DNA of 64,000 nucleotides. It comes from Streptantibioticus ferralitis. GTDB taxonomy: Bacteria > Actinomycetota > Actinomycetes > Streptomycetales > Streptomycetaceae. The position numbers and the translations under genes were made by a program. The stretch is taken from positions 186,001 to 250,000 of the forward strand of contig NZ_JARHTQ010000005.1 of assembly GCF_029223525.1 (NCBI RefSeq), in the 5' to 3' direction. The notes beneath the pieces were generated by a model that ran no database searches, was not told the origin of the DNA, and was given only the letters and a program-made list of their open reading frames with translations. Below are positions 54,670-63,633 of this stretch, in pieces (the first letter of the stretch is position 1; each line of letters starts with the position of its first letter).

Positions 54670-55374
54670 TCAGGCCGATGCCGACGTGGCCGATACCAGC
54701 GACGCATAGACGACGACATTGTCCGGATAAGCGTGTGTCGTCGTGTTCTTCGTGCCACCACAGGTAATGAGCCGGAGTCCGGCGTGGTCGATGTTTCCGT
54801 ACACGGCTTGGCTGGGGAACTTCTCCTTGGGGTATTCGGCGGTCTGGTCCACCGAGAAAACGGCAACACTGCCGTCCGCTCTGGACACTTCCACCCGGTC
54901 GCCGGTGTGCAGTGCGGCCAGCCGGAAGAAGACGCCGTCGCCGAAATTACCAAGGGTTACGTGGCCGAGTATGACGGAAGGGCCGAGTTGTCCGGGGGTG
55001 GGTGAGAACTGATACCAACCGGCCGGCGAGTTGCTTTGAATGGGCGGAACTTGAACGGTTCGGTCCGGATTCAGTCCCAACTGCATCAGCGAGGTGTGCA
55101 CACCGATCGACGGGATGTCCAGGCGCACCGGGACCGATCTGGCCATGGTCAGCCCGCCCGGCGGCTTCGCCGAGGAGCCGGGGGCGGAGCTGGCCGGTCC
55201 GGAACTCCCCGGGTTGCTGACCGACGCGGGGGGCCGAGACGCCGCTCGCCAGTCCGCGTAGCCGAATCCGAGCCCGACCGCTCCGGCCATCGCCATCACC
55301 GCTGCCGCCGTGGTGGCCAGACGGCCCCCGCGGCGACCCGGCGAAGTTCTGGCCCTGGCGGAGTGCCGCGTCAA
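54670..55374 (-). CDS. Sortase (class E/F type)
   Basis: 234 residues. TTG 55374 overlaps the substrate gene stop. An N-terminal membrane helix (LATTAAAVMAMAGAVGLGFG) anchors it. The sortase fold has VRLDIPSIGVHTSLMQLGLN, the catalytic His138 in SVILGHVTLGNFGDGVFF and Cys205 in LRLITCGG. The Arg expected near the C-terminal strand is not obvious (TTTHAYPDNVVVYASLV). Class F sortases have this short layout and often a YxDNVVV ending. It probably links the neighbouring APNTG protein to the cell wall. Confidence 0.83.
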   Translation of the reverse strand: MTRHSARARTSPGRRGGRLATTAAAVMAMAGAVGLGFGYADWRAASRPPASVSNPGSSGPASSAPGSSAKPPGGLTMARSVPVRLDIPSIGVHTSLMQLGLNPDRTVQVPPIQSNSPAGWYQFSPTPGQLGPSVILGHVTLGNFGDGVFFRLAALHTGDRVEVSRADGSVAVFSVDQTAEYPKEKFPSQAVYGNIDHAGLRLITCGGTKNTTTHAYPDNVVVYASLVSATSASA

Positions 55375-56042
55375 CGGCGGGCCCTGGCCCGGCGCCGAAG
55401 CAGCAGGCCAGCGCCGCCCGCACCGAGCAGCAGGCCGCCGACGGCGCCCGCGGTGGCGTAGCCGGGAACGCCGGAGGAGACCGCTCCGGTGTTGGGTGCG
55501 CCGCTCGGCATGGTGCCGATCTGCCCGGGGGCCGTGGACATCGAGGACGAAGGCATCGGCATCATCCCGGAGGCCGGCTGCGATGCCGACATCGTGGGAC
55601 GCGGCATCGTCATGGACTGGCTGGGCTTGGGGGTTGGCTTCATTCCGCCGGTGCCCGCTATCACCACCACGATCTGCGTGGTGACGCGTACCCCTCCGCA
55701 CCGCGCCACCACGTCGGTCCTTCCCGGTTTGGCGTGCGAGGATATCTTCGCCCAACCCGAGAAATTCATGGGGTTGGTGGACGTCATGGACGCCGAACCG
55801 CCGGATCCGGTCATGGCGGTGTACTGGTCGTTCATCCTCGGGGAGAACGCGGATGAACCCACCCACTGCAATGCACTGCCGTTATTTGGGCAAGTGCCCA
55901 TGATATGCACTGTCTGCCCTACGCCGACCGTCGTCGGCGAGGCGGTGATCTGCCCCATTCCGACGCCGGCGAAGGCGGGTGCGGCGCTGACCGCCACGGC
56001 TGCTCCAGCCGCGGCCAGGACCGCTAGGTGAGAAATGCGCAC
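55371..56042 (-). CDS. Probable sortase-anchored surface protein
   Basis: 223 residues. A signal peptide (VRISHLAVLAAAGAAVAVSA, cleavage after AFA) is followed by a beta-rich domain (ITASPTTVGVGQTVHIMGTC, with two Cys), a Pro/Ser/Met-rich stalk (KPTPKPSQSMTMPRPTMSAS) and a C-terminal sorting signal: GAPNTGAVSS, hydrophobic GAVGGLLLGAGGAGLLL and RRRARARR. The pentapeptide is APNTG rather than LPxTG; actinobacterial sortases accept LAxTG-like forms. Start GTG 56042 with GGAGGAG upstream. It precedes the sortase by overlapping codons, an enzyme-substrate pair. Confidence 0.8.
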   Translation of the reverse strand: MRISHLAVLAAAGAAVAVSAAPAFAGVGMGQITASPTTVGVGQTVHIMGTCPNNGSALQWVGSSAFSPRMNDQYTAMTGSGGSASMTSTNPMNFSGWAKISSHAKPGRTDVVARCGGVRVTTQIVVVIAGTGGMKPTPKPSQSMTMPRPTMSASQPASGMMPMPSSSMSTAPGQIGTMPSGAPNTGAVSSGVPGYATAGAVGGLLLGAGGAGLLLRRRARARR

Positions 56043-56241
56043 GGGGCCACTCTCCTCCACACTTCTTTCGCTGCCCCGGGCTAACTCCCCGTCGGATTAC
56101 CGATCTTGCCGAGGCGCGGATGACGGTAACAACACGTAGGGGGCGTGGTTCCGGTTCAATTCCGCGATGGCCGGACGGATTTCTTTCCGATCGCTTGACC
56201 CGGCCGCCGCGACCGCGGGCGGCCAATGAATCCGCATCGTT

Positions 56242-59013
56242 CTAGGTCAGCGGCAGTTCGGCCCAGATGACCTTGCCCCCGCTGGTGTACCGGGTGCCCC
56301 AGCGCTCGGCGAGCTGGGCGACGAGGAACAGACCACGGCCGCCCTCGTCCATGGTGGCGGCGTAGCGCAGATGCGGAGAGGTGCTGCTGGCGTCGGAGAC
56401 CTCGCAGATCAGGGTGCGATCGCGGATCAGCCGGACCTTGATCGGGCTGGTGGCGTAGCGGATGGCGTTGGTGATCAGCTCGCTGAGCACCAGCTCCGTG
56501 GTGAACACCGCCTCGACCAGCCCCCACCGCGTCAGCTGCTCGGTGACCTGCGCGCGCACTCCGGCGACGGCCGCGGGGTCGAACGGCACGTCCCACTGGG
56601 CGATCTGATCGGCACCCAGGAACTGCGGGCGGGCGACCAGCAGCACGATGTCGTCGCTCTGGCGCGCTGGCAGCAGTGCGTCCAGCACCGCTTCGCAGGT
56701 CTCCTCCGCCGGGCGGTCGGCATGGGCCAGGGCCTCGGTCAGCAGATCGAGGCCGACGCCGATGTCCCGGTCGCGCTCGTCCACCAAACCGTCGGTGTAC
56801 AGCACCAGCTGGCTGCCCGGCTCCAGCCGCAGTTCCGCCGTCTGGAACGGCAGACCGCCCAGGCCCAGCGGCGGGCCGGCGGGCAGGTCGGGGAACCGCA
56901 CGGTGCCGTCTGGCGTCACGAGCGCGGGCAGTACGTGGCCCGCACGGGACATCGTGCAGTACCCGGAGACCGGATCGTAGATCGCGTACAGACAGGTGGC
57001 CCCGGTGATCGCGCCCTCGCCGCCCCTGGTCGCCTCGTCCCGGTCGATCCGGGTGACCAACTCGTCCAGGTGATTGAGGAGTTCGTCGGGCGGCAGGTCC
57101 AAGGTGGTGAAGTTGTGCACCGCGGTACGCAGTCGGCCCATCGTCGCCGCGGCGTGCAGACCGTGGCCGACCACGTCGCCGACCACCAGCGCGACCCGGG
57201 TTCCCGGCAGCGGGATGACGTCGAACCAGTCTCCGCCGACCCCCTCCTGTGCGGGCAGATAGCGGTAGGCGACGTCGACGGCGCTCTGCTCGGGCAGACC
57301 GCGCGGCAGCAGGCTGTGCTGCAGCGTCACCGCCATCTTGTGCTCACGGGTGTAGCGGCGGGCGTTGTCTATGGACACCGCCGCCCTGATGACGAGTTCC
57401 TCGGCGAGCGAGACGTCGTCCTCGTCGAAGGGGTTCGGATCCCGCGAGCGCCAGAAGCTGACCACCCCCAGCACCACGCCCCGGGCGTTCAACGGCACCG
57501 TGATGAGGGAGTGGACCCCGTAGTCGAGCAGCCTTCTGGCCCGCACCGCGTCCTGCGCCTTCCACCCCGTGGCGAGCCGCAGATCGGGCTCGATCACCGA
57601 CGACCCCCTGCCGAAGCCGCGCGCCTGCGGGGTGGACCGGGCGAACTCGATCACGGTGCCCACCGGGTAGAAGGGCTGGCCCTTCCGGACGCCCCCGAGC
57701 GCGGCCCGCACCATCTGCACGCTCTCGTCGACCTCCGGCTCCTCGCCGCGCAGCACCGGCTCCGCCAGGTCGACTGTGACGAAGTCGGCGAACCGGGGGA
57801 CGGCCACCTGCGCGAGTTCCTCCGCTGTCCGCTGGATGTCGAGGGTGGTGCCGATGCCCACACCGGCGTCGTACAGCAGTTTGAGGCGCTTTCGGGCTGC
57901 TTCGGCCCGGCCGGACAGCAGCCGCAGCTCCGTGGAGTCCCGCAGCGTGGCGACGCTGCCGGGCGGGCCTCCGTTGCGGTCGGTGGGCCGGTTGTTCACC
58001 GCCAGCAGACGGTCCCCCGACTGCAGCATCTCGTCGGTGGCCACCCGCCCGGAGGCCAGCAGTTCGGCCATGCGGGGAGCGATGCCGAGTTCGCCGACCT
58101 GTCGGCCCTCCGCGTTCGGCGGCAGGTCCAGCAGCCGGATCGCCTCGTCGTTGGCCAGCATCAGCCGACCGTTGCCGTCGACGATGATCACGCCTTCGCG
58201 CACCGCGTGCAGCACCGCGTCATGGTGCTCGTACATTCGGGTCATCTCGGCCGGTTCCAGGCCGTGCGTCTGACGCCGCAGCCGTCTGCTGACCAATGCC
58301 GTTCCCCCGGTGGCCAGGGCCAGCGCCACGGCGGCCGCGCTGAACAGGATCGGCAACTGTCGGTTCACCGCGCCGCTCACCTTGCTGATCGTGATTCCGG
58401 CGGACACCAGACCCACGATCTTGCCGTGCTGGTCGGTGACCGGCACCACGGCCTGCTCCAGGGGGCCTATGGTCCCGTTGATGGTCTCGGTGACGGTCTG
58501 CCCGGCGAGCGCGGGCCCGATGTTGCCCACGAACTTCTTGCCGATGCGGTTGGGGATGGGGTGGGTGTAGCGGATCCCCTGCTTGTTCATCACCACGATG
58601 AAGTCGACCCCGGTATCGATACGGGCCGCCTCGGTGAGTGGCTGGAGGATGGCCGTCGGGTTCGGGGACTGCAGGGCGGGCACGATGCCCGGCGAGTGCG
58701 CGAAGGTCTGGGCGACGGCCACCGAGCGGTTGCTGGCCTCTCGCTGGCTGTCATGCTGCGCCTGCAGGATCAGCTCCGCACCGGCCGCCAGGACGAGCAG
58801 CAGGACGATGATGACCTGCAGCACGAACACCTGGCCGGAGACACTGCGCATCGGGCGCAGCGACCCGTGGCGCCGCGTCGCCTGCGGCGCCTGCTGTTCG
58901 TAGCGATCTTTCCGCTCACGCTCTGTATGCACGCGCTCACGCCGACTCCAGGGGCGCCGACCGCGGAACGCAGGGGCCGACACGGCCCAGGGTCGGCCCT
59001 CACCTCGGGCCAT
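56242..59013 (-). CDS. Membrane sensor PP2C/SpoIIE phosphatase with PAS, GAF and ATPase domains
   Basis: 923 residues. In order: N-terminal helix (FVLQVIIVLLLVLAAGAELI), extracytoplasmic CitA/DcuS-like PAS sensor (about 85-220, DFIVVMNKQGIRYTHPIPNR), second helix (ILFSAAAVALALATGG), cytoplasmic PAS (REGVIIVDGNGRLMLANDEA), GAF (about 375-540), SpoIIE/PP2C phosphatase (GGDWFDVIPLPG, VVGDVVGHGLHAAATM, VLYTDGLVDERD) and a C-terminal HATPase_c_2 anti-sigma-kinase-like domain (LSELITNAIRYAT, EGGRGLFLVAQLA). So one chain has both phosphatase and kinase-like parts, as in many Streptomyces regulators of the partner-switching type. The sensor suggests detection of a small carboxylate; the partner anti-sigma antagonist is not in this window. 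The ATG at 59013 is uncertain by up to 27 codons. Confidence 0.87.
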   Translation of the reverse strand: MARGEGRPWAVSAPAFRGRRPWSRRERVHTERERKDRYEQQAPQATRRHGSLRPMRSVSGQVFVLQVIIVLLLVLAAGAELILQAQHDSQREASNRSVAVAQTFAHSPGIVPALQSPNPTAILQPLTEAARIDTGVDFIVVMNKQGIRYTHPIPNRIGKKFVGNIGPALAGQTVTETINGTIGPLEQAVVPVTDQHGKIVGLVSAGITISKVSGAVNRQLPILFSAAAVALALATGGTALVSRRLRRQTHGLEPAEMTRMYEHHDAVLHAVREGVIIVDGNGRLMLANDEAIRLLDLPPNAEGRQVGELGIAPRMAELLASGRVATDEMLQSGDRLLAVNNRPTDRNGGPPGSVATLRDSTELRLLSGRAEAARKRLKLLYDAGVGIGTTLDIQRTAEELAQVAVPRFADFVTVDLAEPVLRGEEPEVDESVQMVRAALGGVRKGQPFYPVGTVIEFARSTPQARGFGRGSSVIEPDLRLATGWKAQDAVRARRLLDYGVHSLITVPLNARGVVLGVVSFWRSRDPNPFDEDDVSLAEELVIRAAVSIDNARRYTREHKMAVTLQHSLLPRGLPEQSAVDVAYRYLPAQEGVGGDWFDVIPLPGTRVALVVGDVVGHGLHAAATMGRLRTAVHNFTTLDLPPDELLNHLDELVTRIDRDEATRGGEGAITGATCLYAIYDPVSGYCTMSRAGHVLPALVTPDGTVRFPDLPAGPPLGLGGLPFQTAELRLEPGSQLVLYTDGLVDERDRDIGVGLDLLTEALAHADRPAEETCEAVLDALLPARQSDDIVLLVARPQFLGADQIAQWDVPFDPAAVAGVRAQVTEQLTRWGLVEAVFTTELVLSELITNAIRYATSPIKVRLIRDRTLICEVSDASSTSPHLRYAATMDEGGRGLFLVAQLAERWGTRYTSGGKVIWAELPLT

Positions 59014-59257
59014 AGCCCCTGTTTACACTGCTGGCCCCCGAGAGGCGAACCGTGAGCGCCGGTAGTTCCGACGGATCCCCCTCGGGGTGCTGACGGATTG
59101 GCACCGCCCGCCACGACCGGACCGCATGCGGTTACCAGCCAGTAGATTTGGCTGATCACCGTCTCACCACCGCTACTTGGCCCCCCCTAGGCTCCGAGCA
59201 CCACACCGCCGTACGCGTGCCGCAGGGGCACCACGGTCCGAGCCTGATGGGACACCG

Positions 59258-60937
59258 ATGACGCGATCCGGCCCCACCCGAGAACGCCGCAACCGCGACC
59301 AGCACCGCGTCCGCCGCTGGGTGACAAGCACCGTGGCCGTCACGGCACTTGCGCTCAGCGGCACCTTCGCCGCCTCCCCGGCGTCCGCCACCCCGCACTC
59401 CGGACACCAGGCAGCCGCCGCGAACGCCGCCGGGTCCTTCCGACTGGCCGACATCCCGATGAAGGACGGCGTCGTCCTCAAGGCCGATGTGCTCACCCCC
59501 GCCGCCGGTACGCCCGGAGCGGACGCGCACGGCCGCTATCCGACGATCGTGGAGCCCGCCTCCTGGGGACAGAACGACCTGGAGTTCCTCGCGCAGAGCA
59601 GGAAGCTCGCCGCTGACGGCTATGTCGTCGTCACCTACACGGTGCGCGGCTTCTGGCTCTCCGGCGGCCAGGTGGACGTCGCGGGGCCCAAGGACGTGGC
59701 CGACATCTCCTCCGTCATCGACTGGACCATCGCCAACACCCCGGCCGACCCGCAGCGCATCGGCATGACGGGCCTGTCGCTGGGGGCCGGGATGTCGCTG
59801 ATGGGCGCCGCCTTCGACCCGCGGGTCAAGGCGGTGGCCGCGATGAGCGCCTGGGGCGACCTGGTCAACGCACTCTACAGCGGGCAGACCCGGCATGTGG
59901 GGGCGGTCGGCATTCTGACCGCGGTACAGATCCCGACCGGCCGCCAGAGCCCGGAAACCCACCAGGCGATCAGCGACATGTTCGACAACCAGAACATCCC
60001 GGAACTCATCAAGTGGGCCCGGACCAGGTCCCCGGGCAGCTATGTGGACCGCATCAACGCCCACCACACCGCGGTGTTCATCGCCAACGCCTGGACCGAC
60101 AGCATCTTCAACCCCAGCCAGGTCGCCGACTTCTACCAGAAGCTGACCGGCCCCAAGCGGTTGGAACTGCGTCCCGGCGACCATGCCACCCAGGAGATCG
60201 GCGGCATGCTGGGCCTGAAGAACGCGGCCTGGGACGACGGACGCAAGTGGTTCGACCAGCATCTGAAGAACAGCCCCGGCGACCGCCAGCCGCCGGTGCA
60301 ACTGCAGGTCAGGGAGAACGCCGGCCAGGAGGACTACCCCAGCTGGCAGGCGATCAGCTCCCGGACCCAGCGGCTGCGGCTCGGCCCGGCGAACGCCCTG
60401 GGCACCGGCACCCTGGGCGGTGCGGGCGGCACTGGATGGCGAACGTCCATCGTCGGCGGCGTGGATTCGGGCGCCGACTCCGGCATCACCGAACTGTCCG
60501 GCGGGCTCGACCAGTTCCTGGGCATCCCACCGACCGTCGAGGTCCCGATGCTGCCCCGCGCCGTCGCCGCGGTCTGGCAGTCCGCGCCGTACTCCGACGT
60601 ACAGCACATCCGCGGTGTGCCCAGGTTCCACACCACGGTCACCTCGTCCGCACCGAAGGGCACCGTGTTCGCCTACCTCTACGACGTGAACGCGCTCGGT
60701 CTCGGCAAGCTGATCACCCACGCCCCGCAGAGCTGGTCGGGTACCACGCCGGGACGGGCCGTCCCGCTCGACATCCAGCTGTTCGCCACCGCCTACGACC
60801 TGCCCGCCGGGCACCGGCTCGCGCTGGTCCTGGACACCAAGGACCCGATGTACGGCAGCGACACCACGCTGGGCAGCCGGGTGTCCTTCGGTTCCCCGGC
60901 GAACGACCCGTCCGAGCTGACGCTGCCACTGCGCTGA
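59258..60937 (+). CDS. Secreted S15-type alpha/beta hydrolase (X-Pro dipeptidyl-peptidase/CocE-like)
   Basis: 559 residues. The signal peptide is twin-arginine-like in charge (RRWVTSTVAVTALALSG) with ASA cleavage region. The alpha/beta hydrolase core: IPMKDGVVLKADVLTPAAGT, nucleophile in GMTGLSLGAGMS, Asp in FIANAWTDSIF and His in LRPGDHATQEIG, followed by a C-terminal jelly-roll (VPLDIQLFATAYDLPAGHRL). This is the S15/CocE layout. Substrate may be proline peptides, acyl esters or beta-lactam derivatives. Start ATG 59258. The 244-bp gap to the divergent phosphatase holds the promoters. Confidence 0.85.
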   Translation: MTRSGPTRERRNRDQHRVRRWVTSTVAVTALALSGTFAASPASATPHSGHQAAAANAAGSFRLADIPMKDGVVLKADVLTPAAGTPGADAHGRYPTIVEPASWGQNDLEFLAQSRKLAADGYVVVTYTVRGFWLSGGQVDVAGPKDVADISSVIDWTIANTPADPQRIGMTGLSLGAGMSLMGAAFDPRVKAVAAMSAWGDLVNALYSGQTRHVGAVGILTAVQIPTGRQSPETHQAISDMFDNQNIPELIKWARTRSPGSYVDRINAHHTAVFIANAWTDSIFNPSQVADFYQKLTGPKRLELRPGDHATQEIGGMLGLKNAAWDDGRKWFDQHLKNSPGDRQPPVQLQVRENAGQEDYPSWQAISSRTQRLRLGPANALGTGTLGGAGGTGWRTSIVGGVDSGADSGITELSGGLDQFLGIPPTVEVPMLPRAVAAVWQSAPYSDVQHIRGVPRFHTTVTSSAPKGTVFAYLYDVNALGLGKLITHAPQSWSGTTPGRAVPLDIQLFATAYDLPAGHRLALVLDTKDPMYGSDTTLGSRVSFGSPANDPSELTLPLR

Positions 60938-61050
60938 TCCGCGGTGCCGGAAGTCGTCCCCGGCCATGACACTGATGTGGCGGGTGTGACCGCCCTGGTT
61001 CTCCTACGATGGGGCTGCTCAGAACACCCCAGTAGATAAGGGCAGTTGAC

Positions 61051-61872
61051 ATGGTCGAGGACGTTTCCGAGGTGGACCAGACGAAGCCGAGCATCGCCCG
61101 TGTCTACGACTACCTGCTCGGCGGCAAGGACAACTACGCGGTGGACCGGGAGATCGGCGACAAGTTCGTCAACGATCTGCCCGGCTCGGTCGCCATCGCG
61201 CACTGCAACCGCCAGGCCCTGGTGCGCGCGGTCCGCGACATCGCGCTGCACACGGGGGTGCGGCAGTTCATCGACATGGGCAGCGGGCTGCCGACCGCCG
61301 ACAACGTCCACCAGGTGGCCGGGCGGCACACCCCCGACGCCCGGGTGATCTACGTGGACAGCGATCCCATCGTCCTCGCACACGGCCGGGCGCTGCTGGA
61401 GGAGAACGACAACACCAGGGTCATCCGCGCCGATGTGCGCGACCCGCAGGGCATCCGGCAGCACCCGGACACCGTCGAGCTCATCGACTTCGACCAGCCG
61501 GTCGCGGTCGTCTTCAGCGCCGTACTGCACCACCTCAACGACGACGAGGACCCCGCCTCGGTCGTCCGCTACTGGCAGGACCAGGTGCCTTCCGGCAGCT
61601 GCTTCTTCATCAGCCACTTCCGTAGCGGCCACAACCCGCAGACCGCCGAGGCCGAGCGGGTGCTCCAGGCGACGTTCGGGCGCGGCCGGTGGCGCAGCGA
61701 CGAGGAGATCCACGACCTCTTCTGCGGTATGGAGATCCTGCCGCCCGGTGTGGTCGCGGCCGCGCACTGGCGGCCCGACACCACGGACGGCGTGTCCCAC
61801 GTGGGCGCCGCGCGGCGTGAACTCACCGTGTGGGAACAGCTCATCGTGGCAGGACTCGCCACCAAGCCGTAG
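61051..61872 (+). CDS. SAM-dependent methyltransferase (DUF574/Methyltransf_19 type)
   Basis: 273 residues. The family N-terminus KPSIARVYDYLLGGKDNYAV and SAM motif IDMGSGLPTADNVHQVA are clear; later VVFSAVLHHLNDDED and VWEQLIVAGLA. These proteins are numerous in Streptomyces and their targets are mostly unknown. The ATG at 61051 follows GGGCAG with modest spacing. A strong terminator hairpin follows at 61889. It is a single-gene transcript. Confidence 0.86.
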   Translation: MVEDVSEVDQTKPSIARVYDYLLGGKDNYAVDREIGDKFVNDLPGSVAIAHCNRQALVRAVRDIALHTGVRQFIDMGSGLPTADNVHQVAGRHTPDARVIYVDSDPIVLAHGRALLEENDNTRVIRADVRDPQGIRQHPDTVELIDFDQPVAVVFSAVLHHLNDDEDPASVVRYWQDQVPSGSCFFISHFRSGHNPQTAEAERVLQATFGRGRWRSDEEIHDLFCGMEILPPGVVAAAHWRPDTTDGVSHVGAARRELTVWEQLIVAGLATKP

Positions 61873-61888
61873 CGGCTCGCACGCGCCG

Positions 61889-61934
61889 GTGCGGCCCTTC
61901 TCCCCTGCCACCGGTAGGGGAAGGAGGGCCGCAC
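61889..61934 (+). terminator. Rho-independent terminator with T tract
   Basis: GTGCGGCCCTTCTCCCCT pairs with the reverse complement in AGGGGAAGGAGGGCCGCAC, one bulge, followed by TTTT at 61935-61938. It ends the methyltransferase transcript. Confidence 0.8.
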
Positions 61935-61936
61935 TT

Positions 61937-62350
61937 TTGTTGTCTCGGTACCGGGCCGGAAATGGTTCGGAGGGCGTTACGGAGCGTTCCGTTCCACCGC
62001 CGCGGCTGCCGAACAGCCATGAGTCGCTGGTCCTTCCCGCGACCGCGGACGGCATCGATCTGTCCGCGCTGACTGCCGAGTTGAACCGCCGGGGCGTGCG
62101 ATCCGTGCTGTTGGAAGGCGGGGGTCGGCTGGCGGCCGCGTTCGCCGCACAGGACCTGCTGGACCGGGTCGTCGCCTATGTGGCCCCGGTTCTGATCGGT
62201 TCCGGCGGGCGCACGGTGCTCGACGACTTCGGGGTCCGATCGCTGGGCGAGGCACGGCGGCTGCGGCTGGACTCGGTGGGACGGCTCGATGACGACGTGC
62301 GGCTGGTACTGCGCGCCCGCCCCCTGGCATCTGATCGGGAGGACGCATGA
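61937..62350 (+). pseudogene. Truncated RibD C-terminal (DHFR-like) domain
   Basis: About 137 codons. From about 62010 the frame matches the second part of the RibD_C/dihydrofolate reductase-like fold (LVLPATADGIDLSALTAELN; RGVRSVLLEGGGRLAAAF; APVLIGSGGRTVLDDFG). The N-terminal third, including the start strand and nucleotide-binding region, is missing. The only in-frame starts are TTG codons at 61937 and 61940, lying at the terminator T tract. Likely a remnant, although its stop overlaps the flavodoxin-like start (ATGA), so it may still be translated. Confidence 0.65.
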
Positions 62351-63633
62351 CTACACACGTCGCGATCGTCTACCACAGCCGGTCGGGCACGATGCGGCGG
62401 CTGGCCCGGCACGCGGCGACGGGCGCCCGGGCCGGTGGCGCGACGGTGCGGCTGCTACGGGTCGCGGACCAGGCCGGCGGCGCCCGGTCCGACGCTCCCG
62501 CGGAGTCGCCCGCCACACCCGAGGACCTGCTGTGGGCGGATGGCCTGGTGCTGGCCACGCCGACGTACTTCGGCAATGTCTCCGCCGCGTTCAAGCGGTT
62601 CCTGGACTCCACCGACAAGGTGTGGACCGAGGGGCGGCTGACCGACCGGGTGGTGACCGGTATGACCTCCGCGACCTCGCTGCACGGGGGTCAGGAGGCC
62701 ACGCTGCTCGCCTTGTACCAGACGGCGTACCACTGGGGTTCATGGGTGGTGGGCGCCGATCCCGCCGACTCCGCGTTTCCCGGCACCGGTGGCAATCCCT
62801 ATGGGCTGTCGGTGAGTTACCGCCGGGGCCGGGTCACGGAACCAGTGGAGTCGCAGGCCGCCTGGGCGCTCGGCAGACGGCTGGCCGACATCACCGCGCG
62901 GTCACGGCCCCGGACCGAACCGGTTCCGCCCGGCGTCGGCCGTACGAAGGTGGCGGTGATCCATCACGCGGGCGACGAGGCCACCCGGCTGCTGGCACAG
63001 GAGTGCGCCGCGGGCGCCCGCGAGTGCGGCGCCGAGGTGCGGCTGCGCCGGGTGGCCGACCCCGTGGTGCGCACCTGGCGCAGCGGTGCGCCCCCGGCCG
63101 TCCCCGTCAGCGCGGCGGACATCGACTGGGCCGACGCGGTGGTGTTCGGAGCGCAGGCACGGCTGGGCACGATGGCCGCCCCGCTGGTGAGCTTCGTACA
63201 GTCCCTGCTTCCACCGTCCGGTGCGGGACCGCTCGCCGGGAAGCCGGTCAGCGGCTTCACCTCCGTCCCCTATCCGCACGCAGGCAGCGAGACCGCTCTA
63301 CTGTCACTGCATCAGATGCTGTTGCACTGCGGCGCGGTGGCGGTGCCGCCCGGCTATACCGATCCCGCGGTGCGGGCGGCGGGCGGCAACCCCTACGGGA
63401 CCTCGCACGCACTGTCGGCCGGACCGGATCCCACGAGACAGGCCATGGCCGCGGTCCGCCACCAGGGTCGCCGTATGGCGCTGGTCGGGGACCGGCTGCG
63501 CGGACGGGCGGTGGCGGCACTACCGGCCGGCTCGGCGCCCACCCGCATCGTCCCCGGAAGCATCGTTCCGGGAAGCATCGTTCCCGGGAGCATCGTTCCC
63601 GGGAGCATCGTCCCTGGAAGGGAAGCGAGTTGA
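62347..63633 (+). CDS. Tandem flavodoxin-like (WrbA/NAD(P)H dehydrogenase-type) fusion
   Basis: 428 residues with two flavodoxin folds. Domain 1 (about 1-185): HVAIVYHSRSGTMRRLARHA, ADGLVLATPTYFGNVSAAFK, TSATSLHGGQEATLLALYQT, GNPYGLS. Domain 2 (about 200-375): KVAVIHHAGDEATRLLAQEC, ADAVVFGAQARLGTMAAPL, SVPYPHAGSETALLSLHQML, GNPYGTS. The FMN phosphate loop SRSGTMRR is normal in domain 1 but HAGDEATR in domain 2 lacks the Ser/Thr run, so domain 2 may not bind FMN. The C-terminus carries five IVPG-type repeats. Start ATG overlaps the RibD remnant stop; its stop overlaps the next methyltransferase TTG. Confidence 0.82.
   Translation: MTTHVAIVYHSRSGTMRRLARHAATGARAGGATVRLLRVADQAGGARSDAPAESPATPEDLLWADGLVLATPTYFGNVSAAFKRFLDSTDKVWTEGRLTDRVVTGMTSATSLHGGQEATLLALYQTAYHWGSWVVGADPADSAFPGTGGNPYGLSVSYRRGRVTEPVESQAAWALGRRLADITARSRPRTEPVPPGVGRTKVAVIHHAGDEATRLLAQECAAGARECGAEVRLRRVADPVVRTWRSGAPPAVPVSAADIDWADAVVFGAQARLGTMAAPLVSFVQSLLPPSGAGPLAGKPVSGFTSVPYPHAGSETALLSLHQMLLHCGAVAVPPGYTDPAVRAAGGNPYGTSHALSAGPDPTRQAMAAVRHQGRRMALVGDRLRGRAVAALPAGSAPTRIVPGSIVPGSIVPGSIVPGSIVPGREAS
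63547..63621 (+). repeat. Five 15-bp tandem repeats (IVPGS)
   Basis: Units of about ATCGTTCCCGGGAGC start at 63547, 63562, 63577, 63592 and 63607 with one to three changes each, encoding IVPGS four times and then IVPGR. They form the C-terminal tail of the flavodoxin fusion. Recent slippage expansion is the simplest origin; the low divergence supports that. Confidence 0.85.

Noticed and set aside
56371-59055. Open frame of almost 900 codons on the plus strand opposite the sensor phosphatase
   Set aside because: Low-complexity His/Gln/Arg product, shadow of the minus-strand gene with complete domains.
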